64,000 bases of DNA from Erwinia sp050410775 (GTDB lineage Bacteria; Pseudomonadota; Gammaproteobacteria; Enterobacterales; Enterobacteriaceae), in the NCBI RefSeq assembly GCF_050410775.1, contig NZ_CP191229.1, one strand, 5' to 3'. Below are positions 39,642 through 48,005 of this stretch, one piece after another. A model generated the notes under the pieces. It saw nothing but the letters and a program-made list of their open reading frames with translations, did not search any database and was not told the DNA's origin. Position 1 is the first letter of the stretch, and every line of letters begins with the position of its first letter. Position numbers and translations under genes: made by a program.

Positions 39642-41291
39642 ATGAAAAATATCAATCCGACACAAACCGCTGCCTGGCAAGCGCTGGAACAGCACTACGA
39701 AGAGATGAAAGACGTTCAGATCGCTGACCTGTTTGCACAAGACGGCCAGCGTTTCGAAAACTTCTCTGCCACCTTCGACGACCTGATGCTGGTGGACTAC
39801 TCCAAAAACCGCATCACCGCAGAAACGCTGAGCAAGCTCCAGGCGCTGGCGAAAGAGACTGACCTTGAGGGCGCGATTAAGTCGATGTTCTCCGGTGAGA
39901 AGATTAACCGCACCGAAGATCGCGCCGTATTGCATACCGCGCTGCGCAACCGCAGCAACAAGCCGGTGATGGTGGACGGCAAAGACGTGATGCCGGAAGT
40001 GAATGCGGTGCTTGAGAAGATGAAATCCTTCTCAGAACGTATCATCAGCGGTGAGTGGAAGGGCTATACCGGCAAGCCGATTACCGATGTGGTTAACATC
40101 GGTATTGGCGGCTCCGATCTGGGGCCTTTTATGGTGACCGAAGCGCTGCGCCCTTACAAAAATCATCTGAACATGCATTTTGTGTCGAACGTTGACGGCA
40201 CTCATATTGCGGAAACGGTGAAGCCGCTTAATCCGGAAACCACGCTGTTCCTGGTGGCCTCTAAGACCTTTACCACGCAGGAAACCATGACCAACGCCCA
40301 CAGCGCGCGTGACTGGTTCCTGAAGGCCGCAGGCGATGAACAGCATATCGCGAAGCACTTCGCCGCGCTCTCCACTAACGGCAAAGCGGTCGGGGAATTC
40401 GGCATTGATACCGACAATATGTTCGAATTCTGGGACTGGGTCGGCGGACGCTACTCCCTCTGGTCAGCTATCGGCCTGTCGATCATTCTCTCCGTCGGCT
40501 TCGACAACTTTGAAAAATTGCTGAGCGGCGCCCACGCGATGGATCACCACTTTGCCACCACGCCAGTAGAGCAAAACCTGCCGGTTACCCTGGCGCTGAT
40601 TGGCATCTGGTATAACAATTTCTTCGGGGCTGAAACCGAAGCTATCCTGCCTTACGATCAGTATATGCACCGCTTTGCGGCTTATTTCCAGCAGGGGAAT
40701 ATGGAGTCCAACGGTAAGTATGTCGATCGCGACGGTAACCCGGTTTCCTATGAAACGGGCCCGATTATCTGGGGCGAGCCGGGAACTAATGGTCAGCATG
40801 CGTTTTATCAGCTGATCCACCAGGGCACCAAGCTTGTACCTTGTGACTTTATTGCACCGGCGGTCACCCACAACAAACTGGGCGATCATCACGCCAAACT
40901 GCTGTCAAACTTCTTTGCTCAGACCGAAGCGCTGGCGTTTGGTAAGTCGCGCGAAGTGGTGGAGCAAGAGTTTGCTGATGCGGGTAAAGATGCGCAATCC
41001 GTTGAGCACATCGTTCCTTTTAAAGTGTTTGAAGGGAACCGCCCGACGAACTCTATCCTGCTGCGTGATATCACCCCGTTCAGCCTGGGTGCGCTGATTG
41101 CGCTTTATGAGCACAAAATCTTTACCCAGGGCGCGATCCTGAACATCTTCACGTTCGATCAGTGGGGCGTTGAGCTGGGTAAACAGCTGGCGAACCGCAT
41201 CCTGCCGGAGCTTTCCGGCAGCGAGGCGGTCAGTTCGCATGACAGCTCCACTAATGGCCTGATCAACCGTTATAAAAACTGGCGTGGTTGA
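39642..41291 (+). CDS. pgi: Glucose-6-phosphate isomerase
   Basis: Interconverts glucose-6-phosphate and fructose-6-phosphate in the cytoplasm. The 549-residue product equals E. coli Pgi in length and carries the two family signatures: VGGRYSLWSAIGLS (about 270) and the C-terminal segment with FDQWGVELGKQLA holding the active-site Lys. VNIGIGGSDLGP near 150 binds phosphate. It is a single-gene unit with its own terminator, between the divergent antiporter and yjbE. Confidence 0.99.
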   Translation: MKNINPTQTAAWQALEQHYEEMKDVQIADLFAQDGQRFENFSATFDDLMLVDYSKNRITAETLSKLQALAKETDLEGAIKSMFSGEKINRTEDRAVLHTALRNRSNKPVMVDGKDVMPEVNAVLEKMKSFSERIISGEWKGYTGKPITDVVNIGIGGSDLGPFMVTEALRPYKNHLNMHFVSNVDGTHIAETVKPLNPETTLFLVASKTFTTQETMTNAHSARDWFLKAAGDEQHIAKHFAALSTNGKAVGEFGIDTDNMFEFWDWVGGRYSLWSAIGLSIILSVGFDNFEKLLSGAHAMDHHFATTPVEQNLPVTLALIGIWYNNFFGAETEAILPYDQYMHRFAAYFQQGNMESNGKYVDRDGNPVSYETGPIIWGEPGTNGQHAFYQLIHQGTKLVPCDFIAPAVTHNKLGDHHAKLLSNFFAQTEALAFGKSREVVEQEFADAGKDAQSVEHIVPFKVFEGNRPTNSILLRDITPFSLGALIALYEHKIFTQGAILNIFTFDQWGVELGKQLANRILPELSGSEAVSSHDSSTNGLINRYKNWRG

Positions 41292-41387
41292 TTCACCGCG
41301 TGCGTGCCGGAAAGCAGCGCTTGCCGCCGGAGCGGTGTCTGAACGCTGATTCAGGGCAATAACGCTGCGATGCGCACCACGGCTATG

Positions 41388-41422
41388 AAGGGCTGATGGC
41401 TATTGCCACAGCCCTTTTTTTT
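41388..41422 (+). terminator. Intrinsic terminator of pgi
   Basis: AAGGGCT-(A)-GGC pairs with GCC-(A)-AGCCCTT around a short loop, followed by eight T bases, about 100 bases after the pgi stop. Confidence 0.85.
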
Positions 41423-41944
41423 CGCCTGTAAACCGGTGGGAAGCGAAATGCGATCCAGTTCATCCTGATGTGGTCCTGTTTGACATGGCGTCTGGCGTTG
41501 CCGGTGCCCATTAACGGCGCTTAACGCGAGGTTTCAGGTAAGTCGCGCCATAATATACCCGCCATTAATTAGTAAAAACCCGATGGTGGGACTGAGGAAA
41601 TTCTTAAAATTCTGAAACTTAAGGCAAATTTTTGGCGGATAAATCTGAAATTATCCGCGTTCATTTTTACCAAAAATCACAGCGCATTAAGAATAACTTG
41701 ATGAAAAAAAACATTTTATTCAGCGTCCTCTCTCAGGAATCCTCCTTTCTGACTGAATCTCTTCACTAACTCTTATTATTAGCTAATGGTACTAATTAGC
41801 GCCGATTTAACAGACATAAATATCAACAATCTGAATTATCTGGTTAAAAATAACTGAATTGCACAGAAATAAATCAGCGGCACGCAGCCGGAAACAGGCG
41901 CTGAGCAGGCCAGCGCACTCATGAATTCAGGCGATGTCATGCCT
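41423..41944. other. Long gene-free region upstream of yjbE
   Basis: About 520 bases with no credible gene, strongly AT-rich from 41560 to 41880. It probably carries the distal control region of yjbEFGH, which in E. coli responds to the RcsCDB phosphorelay. On the minus strand 41593-41606 reads TAAGAATTTCCTCA, which matches the Rcs box TAAGAATATTCCTA at 10 of 14 positions. Confidence 0.45.
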
Positions 41945-41975
41945 TATACTGGGCGCGCCTGAAACCCTTCAGGCG
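41945..41975 (+). promoter_or_regulatory. Candidate yjbE -10 box and leader hairpin
   Basis: TATACT (41945-41950) is a good -10 sequence without a clear -35, which would fit an activator-dependent promoter. Six bases on, CGCCTGAA (41956-41963) pairs with TTCAGGCG (41968-41975), so a transcript from here would start with an 8-bp hairpin, 31 bases before the yjbE start. Confidence 0.4.
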
Positions 41976-42006
41976 GGTATCCATTCATCTGATGAAGGGA
42001 AATGTA

Positions 42007-42255
42007 ATGAAAAAAGCCTTATGTGCGGCTGTTGCCGTAGCCTGTTTATCGGTGACTTCTGCCGCGTTTGCCGCGCCAGTAGAAACCGGTGCGGCTGCCG
42101 GTAGCGCGGCGGGAACGCTCTCCGCCGGTACCACGACCGCAGTTGGCGTGGGCGCTCTTGGTGCCGTAGTCGGCGTAGCGCTGGCCGCAAGCAGCGGTGG
42201 AAATGGGTCCAATACCGGAACCACAACCACCACTACGACCAGCACCACGCGTTAA
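42007..42255 (+). CDS. yjbE: Exopolysaccharide-associated small exported protein YjbE
   Basis: An 82-residue exported protein. The signal peptide MKKALCAAVAVACLSVTSAAFA ends in an AFA-A type cleavage site. The mature part is Ala/Gly-rich and ends in a poly-threonine tail (seven Thr in a row, then STTR), as in E. coli YjbE (80 residues). In E. coli the yjbEFGH operon is linked to production of an extracellular polysaccharide. Start 42007 follows GAAGGGA; an ATG five codons upstream is inside that ribosome-binding region. Molecular role unknown. Confidence 0.9.
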   Translation: MKKALCAAVAVACLSVTSAAFAAPVETGAAAGSAAGTLSAGTTTAVGVGALGAVVGVALAASSGGNGSNTGTTTTTTTSTTR

Positions 42256-42272
42256 GTATAAAAATTAATCAT

Positions 42273-42298
42273 AACCACACGCCTGTGTGGTTATTTTC
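42273..42298 (+). terminator. Intercistronic hairpin between yjbE and yjbF
   Basis: AACCACAC (42273-42280) pairs with GTGTGGTT (42285-42292) around GCCT, followed by ATTTTCG. It is a modest terminator 18 bases after the yjbE stop and probably lets only part of transcription continue into yjbFGH, giving more YjbE than YjbFGH. Confidence 0.7.
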
Positions 42299-42332
42299 GA
42301 CATTGTCAGACTTTACTCAGGGACTCACACCG

Positions 42333-42980
42333 GTGCGCTATATACCACTTCTGCTGCTGTGCCTGCTTTTGCAGGCCTGTACGCAAACGCAAAAAGGGCT
42401 GGTCGATACGGTCAGCCTGGCCCTCCTCGGACCAGAGGATGTTCAGATTTCCAGCGCGCAGATTGAAGCGCTCCCCTATGCCAGCATCTATCTGCGCCTC
42501 AACGGCGGGCAGCGGATTTTTGTGGTGCTGGGCTTCGATGAAGAAGGGCAGCAGAAATGGATCACGCAGGATCGCTCGGTGGTCGTGACGCAACACGGTC
42601 GCGTGGTGAAAACGCTGGGGCTGCGCGACAACCTGAAAGAGGTGACGAACCTTCAGCAGGATCCGCTGGCCGATCCGCGGCGCCTGACCGACGGGGCAAG
42701 CTGGACGCGGACGCTGAGCTGGACAGAGAATGGCCATTTCCGTGCCGGAACGGCGGTCTCCCACTTTACGCGTCTTGAGGATCGAATGCTGGATATTGCC
42801 GGCAGTAAGATCGCCTGTCAGGTCTGGCAGGAAAAAGTTGAACTGGCCGGAGACGGAAGATCCTGGACCAATACCTTCTGGACAGACGCCGCCACAGGGC
42901 TGGTTCGCCAGTCACAGCAGACGCCTGGCGGAGAGAATCTCTCTTTTGACATCACCCTACTGAAGCCGGCGAAATCATGA
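42333..42980 (+). CDS. yjbF: YjbF family lipoprotein
   Basis: A 215-residue lipoprotein (212 in E. coli). From the GTG at 42333 the sequence MRYIPLLLLCLLLQAC is a type II signal peptide with the lipobox LLQAC and Cys16 as the lipidated residue. The mature domain is of the YjbF/GfcB family, seen in exopolysaccharide and group 4 capsule loci; it is probably a periplasmic protein anchored to the outer membrane. Earlier in-frame starts would place codons inside the preceding hairpin. The stop overlaps yjbG by four bases. Confidence 0.9.
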   Translation: MRYIPLLLLCLLLQACTQTQKGLVDTVSLALLGPEDVQISSAQIEALPYASIYLRLNGGQRIFVVLGFDEEGQQKWITQDRSVVVTQHGRVVKTLGLRDNLKEVTNLQQDPLADPRRLTDGASWTRTLSWTENGHFRAGTAVSHFTRLEDRMLDIAGSKIACQVWQEKVELAGDGRSWTNTFWTDAATGLVRQSQQTPGGENLSFDITLLKPAKS

Positions 42981-43732
42981 AAAAAAGAGCATTAATTCCC
43001 GCCGGCATGGCGTTCTGTGTCTCGCTGCAGCTTTGCGCGGAAAGTCAGGTGACGATCTTTTATCCCGGTACAAATGAAACTGCCGTTGTCAGCAATGCGG
43101 AAAATCTGGCGCAGCTGGTAACCAGCCCGGCGCTCAAAGAGAAAACCTGGTGGCCCGGCACGGCAATCGCAGAAAAAAATGCCACGACGGCGGCAGTGCG
43201 TCAGCAGCAGCAACTGCTGGCGCGGCTGAAGGGCTGGAGCAGGACGCTACGCGCAGAGGGTGACAGCAGTAAGGCCGCCGTGGTTGAAAATGTGTATCAG
43301 CAGATTGCCTCGTTAACCGTGACGGGCCGGCAGTTCGTGAATCTCGATCCCGATGCTGTGCGCGTTCGCCCGGCGGAGAACCGGCGTCTGGAAGGCGATT
43401 ACAGCCTTTATACGCTGCAAAAGCCGACCACGGTGAGCATGGCTGGCCTGCTGGTGGAGAGCGGTAAAGTTGCCTGGCAGCCGGGCCGCAGCCTGGTGGA
43501 CTATCTGGAGCATAACGATCTGCTTGCGGGTGCGGAGCGTAACATTGTGGTGCTGATTGGCCCCGCTGGTGACGTCAGCGAAGTGCCGGTAGCTTACTGG
43601 AACCGGCGTCACCGAGAGCCGGAAGCGGGCAGCATTATTTACGTTGGCTTCTCCTCATGGTCGCTGCCTGGTGAATACCAGGATCTTAACCAGCAAATCG
43701 TTTCAGTTCTGACGCACCGGATCCCTGACTGA
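42977..43732 (+). CDS. yjbG: YjbG/GfcC-family periplasmic polysaccharide protein
   Basis: A 251-residue secreted protein (245 in E. coli YjbG) with a signal peptide ending near residue 22 (QLCAES). The family relates to GfcC/Wza-associated capsule proteins: a beta-grasp-like part and a helical hairpin. Conserved stretches include WWPGTAIAEK, GRQFVNLDPDAVRV and IYVGFSSWSLP. It overlaps yjbF by four bases and shares one base with yjbH, so the three are translationally coupled. Confidence 0.9.
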   Translation: MKKRALIPAGMAFCVSLQLCAESQVTIFYPGTNETAVVSNAENLAQLVTSPALKEKTWWPGTAIAEKNATTAAVRQQQQLLARLKGWSRTLRAEGDSSKAAVVENVYQQIASLTVTGRQFVNLDPDAVRVRPAENRRLEGDYSLYTLQKPTTVSMAGLLVESGKVAWQPGRSLVDYLEHNDLLAGAERNIVVLIGPAGDVSEVPVAYWNRRHREPEAGSIIYVGFSSWSLPGEYQDLNQQIVSVLTHRIPD

Positions 43733-45825
43733 TGAAAAAACATTATCTACTCAGCCTGTTGGCTGTTTCCGTCGCCTGTGCCTGTCAGACGCAGGCGGCG
43801 ATGCTGGCCAACCCGGTTGGCCCTTCGCAATCCGATCTCGGCGGCGTGGGGCTGCTGCAGGTGCCCACGGCCCGTATGGCGAAAGATGGCGAATTCAGCC
43901 TTAACTATCGCTATAACGACCAGTACCGCTTCTTTTCATCGTCGGTACAGCTTTTCCCCTGGCTTGAGGCGACCATTCGCTATACCGACGTAAAAACGCG
44001 TCGCTACAGCGCGGTGGATAGTTTCAGCGGCACGCAGACCTATAAGGATAAGGCGTTCGATCTGAAGGCGCGTCTCTGGCAGGAAGGTTTCTGGCTGCCT
44101 GAAGTGGCGATCGGCGCCCGAGATCTCGGCGGCACCGGCCTGTTTGACAGCGAATATCTGGTGGCGACCAAAGCCTGGGGGCCGTTTGACTTCACCCTTG
44201 GGCTGGGCTTTGGCTATCTCGGCAACAGCGGCACGGTGAAAAACCCCTTCTGCGCCGCGGACAGCCGCTACTGTAGCCGTACTGACGGCAACGGCACTGC
44301 CGGCTCGGTCAACGGCACGGATATGTTTAAAGGGCCGGCAGCGATTTTTGGCGGCATCGAATATCAGACGCCGTGGCGGCCGCTTCGGCTGAAAATTGAG
44401 TATGAAGGCAACGACTATCAGGATGATTTCGCCGGGCAGCTTGAGCAGAAAAGTAAGGTCAACGTTGGTGCCATCTATCGCCTGACGGAGTGGGCGGATG
44501 TGAATATCAGCTACGAACGCGGCAATACGCTGATGGCGGGCTTTACCCTGCGTACGAATTTCAACGATCTGCGTGTTGCCTCAGTTGATGCGCCGAAACC
44601 GGCCTATAACCCGCAGCCGCAGGGAGAGTTCTTTGAACCCACAGCGGTAGCAAGCCAGCTCACCGGGCTGAAATATAACGCCGGACTGAATGGGCCAAAC
44701 CTGCAAATTAAAGGCAGTACCCTGTACGCCACGGGCCAGCAGAACAAATACCGGAATACTCAGGAGGGCATCGATCGCGCCAACCTGATTATGATGAATA
44801 ACCTTCCATCGGGCATTGAAACGCTGAGCGTGACGGAAACCCGTAACAATATGCCGCAGGTAACGACCGTGACGTCCGTGGCGAGCCTGAAGCAGCAGCT
44901 GGAAGGCTATCCGCTCGGTAAAGAGAGGATGCTGGATCAACGACGGATCGATCCGGTCGATCCGGGACGCACCGAGCAGGGTTTCCATATTGATGCCGAT
45001 CCGCTGGATTACAGCCTGTCGCCGGTGCTGAATCAGTCCGTTGGCGGACCAGAGAGCTTCTACCTCTATCAGGTTGGCGTAATGGGTAATGCAAACTACT
45101 GGCTGACGGATCATCTGTTAATTGATGGCAGCGTATTTGCCAACCTCGCCAACAATTACGATAAGTTCCGCTATAACGGTGCGCCGAATGACTCTTCTTT
45201 ACCCCGCGTACGCACCCATATCCGCGACTACGTGGAAAATAATGTCTACGTGAATAATCTCCAGGCCAACTATATGCGTTCGCTGGGGAACGGCTTTTAT
45301 GGGCAGATCTATGGCGGCTATCTGGAAACCATGTATGGCGGCGTGGGCGGCGAGGTGCTTTACCGGCCTCTGGATGCTGACTGGGCCGTTGGCGTTGATG
45401 CTAACTACGTTAAGCGACGCGACTGGGACAATATGATGCAGTTCGACAACTACAGCGCTAACGTCGGCAATATCACCGCCTACTGGCGTCCGTGGTTTAT
45501 GCGCAGCGTGTTGGTTAAGGCGAGCGTCGGGCAGTATCTGGCCGAAGATAAAGGGGCCACGCTGGATATTTCCCGCCAGTTTGACAGCGGGGTGATCGTC
45601 GGCGCTTACGCGACCAAAACCAACGTCTCGGCGGAAGAGTATGGCGAAGGGGACTTCACCAAAGGATTTTACATCTCCATTCCGATGGATCTGTTTACCG
45701 CGTCACCAACGCGGGGACGGGCGCAGGTCAGCTGGACGCCGCTGACGCGCGATGGTGGCCAGATGCTGGGCCGTAAATACCAGCTCTATAACATGACCTC
45801 CGATCGGGACAAACATTTCCGGTAA
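43732..45825 (+). CDS. yjbH: YjbH family outer-membrane protein
   Basis: A 697-residue protein (698 in E. coli) with a signal peptide (MKKHYLLSLLAVSVACACQTQAA) and a beta-rich body ending in an alternating hydrophobic pattern. The family is predicted to form one or two outer-membrane barrels for polysaccharide release. Motifs include GPSQSDLGGVGLLQVPTARM at the mature N-terminus and YGQIYGGYLETMYGGVGGE in the C-terminal half. Final gene of yjbEFGH, followed by a terminator. Confidence 0.93.
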   Translation: MKKHYLLSLLAVSVACACQTQAAMLANPVGPSQSDLGGVGLLQVPTARMAKDGEFSLNYRYNDQYRFFSSSVQLFPWLEATIRYTDVKTRRYSAVDSFSGTQTYKDKAFDLKARLWQEGFWLPEVAIGARDLGGTGLFDSEYLVATKAWGPFDFTLGLGFGYLGNSGTVKNPFCAADSRYCSRTDGNGTAGSVNGTDMFKGPAAIFGGIEYQTPWRPLRLKIEYEGNDYQDDFAGQLEQKSKVNVGAIYRLTEWADVNISYERGNTLMAGFTLRTNFNDLRVASVDAPKPAYNPQPQGEFFEPTAVASQLTGLKYNAGLNGPNLQIKGSTLYATGQQNKYRNTQEGIDRANLIMMNNLPSGIETLSVTETRNNMPQVTTVTSVASLKQQLEGYPLGKERMLDQRRIDPVDPGRTEQGFHIDADPLDYSLSPVLNQSVGGPESFYLYQVGVMGNANYWLTDHLLIDGSVFANLANNYDKFRYNGAPNDSSLPRVRTHIRDYVENNVYVNNLQANYMRSLGNGFYGQIYGGYLETMYGGVGGEVLYRPLDADWAVGVDANYVKRRDWDNMMQFDNYSANVGNITAYWRPWFMRSVLVKASVGQYLAEDKGATLDISRQFDSGVIVGAYATKTNVSAEEYGEGDFTKGFYISIPMDLFTASPTRGRAQVSWTPLTRDGGQMLGRKYQLYNMTSDRDKHFR

Positions 45826-45853
45826 TCTCTGATCCTGTCCGGTAAACGTACCA

Positions 45854-45888
45854 GGGGAGTTGCGGCATCGCGTGACTCCCCTTTTTTA
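45854..45888 (+). terminator. Intrinsic terminator of yjbEFGH
   Basis: GGGGAGT (45854-45860) pairs with ACTCCCC (45875-45881), with GCG/CGC pairs inside, then six T bases. It lies 28 bases after the yjbH stop. Confidence 0.9.
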
Positions 45889-45911
45889 CGCTATCAGCAA
45901 GCGGCAAAACT

Positions 45912-45927
45912 TGTGAACTTCGTCACA
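45912..45927 (+). promoter_or_regulatory. Consensus CRP site upstream of psiE
   Basis: TGTGAACTTCGTCACA is an exact match to the CRP core TGTGA-N6-TCACA. It overlaps the expected -35 position of a candidate -10 TATTAT at 45936-45941. E. coli psiE is repressed by cAMP-CRP and activated by PhoB; the overlap here fits repression. I could not see a convincing Pho box. Confidence 0.75.
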
Positions 45928-45991
45928 CTAAAGCATATTATCCGTACCGTCATTTCCTGACGAAAAAAGCGTGACTTTAGAGGATGTATGT

Positions 45992-46390
45992 ATGATTACC
46001 GCGACACGTATTGCCTGGATGCTGCAGATGGTGCTGAACGTTGGCCTGATTATCTTAGCGGGCATACTGGCTATATTTTTAGGTAAAGAAACCTTCCATC
46101 TGGCTAACGTGCTGCTGAATACGGGCGAACAGACCTCCTCCTATCTGCTGATTGAAGGGATCGTCATCTACTTTCTCTACTTTGAGTTTATTGCGCTGAT
46201 CGTGAAATATTTCCAGTCGGGTTACCATTTCCCTCTGCGCTACTTCGTCTATATCGGCATTACGGCGATCATCCGCCTGATCATCGTCGATCATAAAAAC
46301 CCTTTCGATACCCTGGCGTACGCCATTGCCATTCTGCTGCTGGTCGTCACGCTCTGGCTGGCTAACAGTAACCGCCTGAAGCGCGAGTAG
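45992..46390 (+). CDS. psiE: Phosphate-starvation-inducible protein PsiE
   Basis: A 132-residue inner-membrane protein with four hydrophobic segments (136 in E. coli). The C-terminal two-thirds is highly conserved: GIVIYFLYFEFIALIVKYFQSGYHFPLRYFVYIG and RLIIVDHKNP. Its function is unknown; in E. coli it is induced by phosphate starvation. The ATG at 45992, seven bases after AGAGGA, is preferred to a GTG at 45971. In E. coli the maltose genes follow psiE; here ubiC follows directly. Confidence 0.92.
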   Translation: MITATRIAWMLQMVLNVGLIILAGILAIFLGKETFHLANVLLNTGEQTSSYLLIEGIVIYFLYFEFIALIVKYFQSGYHFPLRYFVYIGITAIIRLIIVDHKNPFDTLAYAIAILLLVVTLWLANSNRLKRE

Positions 46391-46395
46391 CGTCG

Positions 46396-46424
46396 ATGGG
46401 TGCCAGAGCGGCACCCATTTTTTT
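46396..46424 (+). terminator. Intrinsic terminator of psiE
   Basis: ATGGGTGCC (46396-46404) pairs perfectly with GGCACCCAT (46410-46418), followed by seven T bases, right after the psiE stop codon. Confidence 0.92.
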
Positions 46425-46525
46425 ATCCCCCTGCATCTTCCTGATAATTCCCGCCCGACACGCGGTGTACCCGGGCGGCGACTGCGCTACACTATGGCAC
46501 CGAATTTTTTGCCCGGAGACGCCAT

Positions 46526-47056
46526 ATGGCTGAAAACGCGCTCTCGCAGCTGCGCGCCATCAACTGGTTGCCTGACACATCGCCGCTGCTGACGGCCCCG
46601 CTGCTGGACTGGCTGATGGAGGAGGACTCCATGACCCGCCGTTTTGAACGCCACTGTGAAAAAGTCACCGTTGTGGTTCAGCGGGAGGGATTTATCAGCG
46701 CGGAGGAGGCCGGCGAGGAGCTCGCGCTGCTGCCGCTGGAACCGCGATACTGGCTGCGGGAAATCCTGCTGTGTGGGGACGGGAAGCCCTGGCTGGCTGG
46801 CCGTACGCTGGTGCCCGAATCGACCCTGAATGGCCCGGAGGAGATGCTGCAGCATCTGGGCACGCGGCCACTGGGCCGCTATTTGTTTGCCTCTTCCACG
46901 CTGACGCGGGACTTTATTGAACCGGGCATGGTGGAAGGGTTGTGGGGACGACGCTCGCGGCTGCGCCTCTCCGGCAAGCCACTTTTACTTACTGAACTGT
47001 TTTTACCGCCCGCGCCGCTCTACCACCAGGGCGTGCCGGTGAAAGGGAGCCTGTAG
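46526..47056 (+). CDS. ubiC: Chorismate pyruvate-lyase
   Basis: Converts chorismate to 4-hydroxybenzoate and pyruvate, the first step of ubiquinone synthesis. The 176-residue protein (165 in E. coli) has LLDWLMEEDSMTRRFE, the catalytic-pocket segments RYWLREILLCGDGKPWLAGR and STLTRDFIE, and LLLTELFLP with the conserved Glu. A C-terminal extension of about ten residues (HQGVPVKGSL) exceeds E. coli. One base separates it from ubiA. Confidence 0.96.
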   Translation: MAENALSQLRAINWLPDTSPLLTAPLLDWLMEEDSMTRRFERHCEKVTVVVQREGFISAEEAGEELALLPLEPRYWLREILLCGDGKPWLAGRTLVPESTLNGPEEMLQHLGTRPLGRYLFASSTLTRDFIEPGMVEGLWGRRSRLRLSGKPLLLTELFLPPAPLYHQGVPVKGSL

Positions 47057-47057
47057 C

Positions 47058-47942
47058 GTGGAGAAAAGTTTGCCAGTGAATAAATTCCGGGCCTACAGCC
47101 GGCTGATGCGGATTGATAAACCGATAGGGACGCTGCTGCTGCTGTGGCCGACCTTCTGGTCGCTGTGGCTCGCCGGAATGCGCGTTCCACCGCTGAACGT
47201 GCTGATCGTCTTTACGCTTGGGGTGTTCTTTATGCGTGCCGCAGGCTGCGTGGTGAACGATTTCGCCGACCGCAAAATTGACGGCCACGTTAAGCGCACA
47301 CAGTTCCGGCCCCTGCCCAGCGGAGCGGTCACCACCAAAGAAGCCGTTCTGCTGTTTGCCCTGCTGGTACTGATCTCGTTTTGCCTGGTGCTGACCATGA
47401 ACGCCATGACTATCTGGCTGTCGTTAGGCGGGCTGGCGCTGGCGTGGATGTACCCCTTTATGAAACGCTACACCCATCTCCCGCAGGTGGTGCTGGGCGC
47501 AGCGTTCGGCTGGGGGATCCCGATGGGCTGGGCGGCCGTTAGCGGAACCCTGCCGCTGAACTGCTGGTTGCTGTTTTGCGCCTACATGTGCTGGACGGTC
47601 GCCTTCGATACCGAGTACGCGATGGTCGATCGTGATGATGATTTAAAAATAGGGGTGAAGTCCACCGCGATCCTGTTTGGGCGCTGCGATAAGCTTATTA
47701 TCGGTCTGCTCCAGCTCGCCACCCTGGGACTGATGACGCTGATCGGCTGGCGGTTGCAGCTGGGGGGGCTGTTTTACTGCTCGGTCCTGCTGGCCGGCGG
47801 GCTGTTTGTGTATCAGCAAAAGCTGATCTCCGGGCGCGACCGGGATTTGTGCTTCCGGGCCTTTCTGAACAATAACTATGTGGGGCTGGTGCTGTTTATC
47901 GGCATAGCCTTCAGTCTGCCACCCGTCGTTAACGGGTTCTGA
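47058..47942 (+). CDS. ubiA: 4-hydroxybenzoate octaprenyltransferase
   Basis: Inner-membrane prenyltransferase that joins the polyprenyl tail to 4-hydroxybenzoate in ubiquinone synthesis. The 294-residue protein has eight to nine membrane segments and both Asp-rich diphosphate/Mg2+ motifs: NDFADRKIDGHVKRT (about 75) and DTEYAMVDRDDD (about 190). It starts with GTG one base after the ubiC stop, so the two genes are coupled, reflecting consecutive steps. Confidence 0.97.
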   Translation: MEKSLPVNKFRAYSRLMRIDKPIGTLLLLWPTFWSLWLAGMRVPPLNVLIVFTLGVFFMRAAGCVVNDFADRKIDGHVKRTQFRPLPSGAVTTKEAVLLFALLVLISFCLVLTMNAMTIWLSLGGLALAWMYPFMKRYTHLPQVVLGAAFGWGIPMGWAAVSGTLPLNCWLLFCAYMCWTVAFDTEYAMVDRDDDLKIGVKSTAILFGRCDKLIIGLLQLATLGLMTLIGWRLQLGGLFYCSVLLAGGLFVYQQKLISGRDRDLCFRAFLNNNYVGLVLFIGIAFSLPPVVNGF

Positions 47943-47956
47943 CAGCCGTCAGGCAA

Positions 47957-47997
47957 AAAAAAGGGTCGATGACATTCCTGTCACCGACCCTTTTTTA
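47957..47997. terminator. Bidirectional terminator between ubiA and plsB
   Basis: An A run, AAGGGTCG-TGACA, a short loop, TGTCA-CGACCC and a T run (47957-47997) make a hairpin flanked by A on one side and T on the other. It can serve ubiA on the plus strand and plsB on the minus strand. Confidence 0.93.
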
Positions 47998-48005
47998 TGG
48001 CGGAC

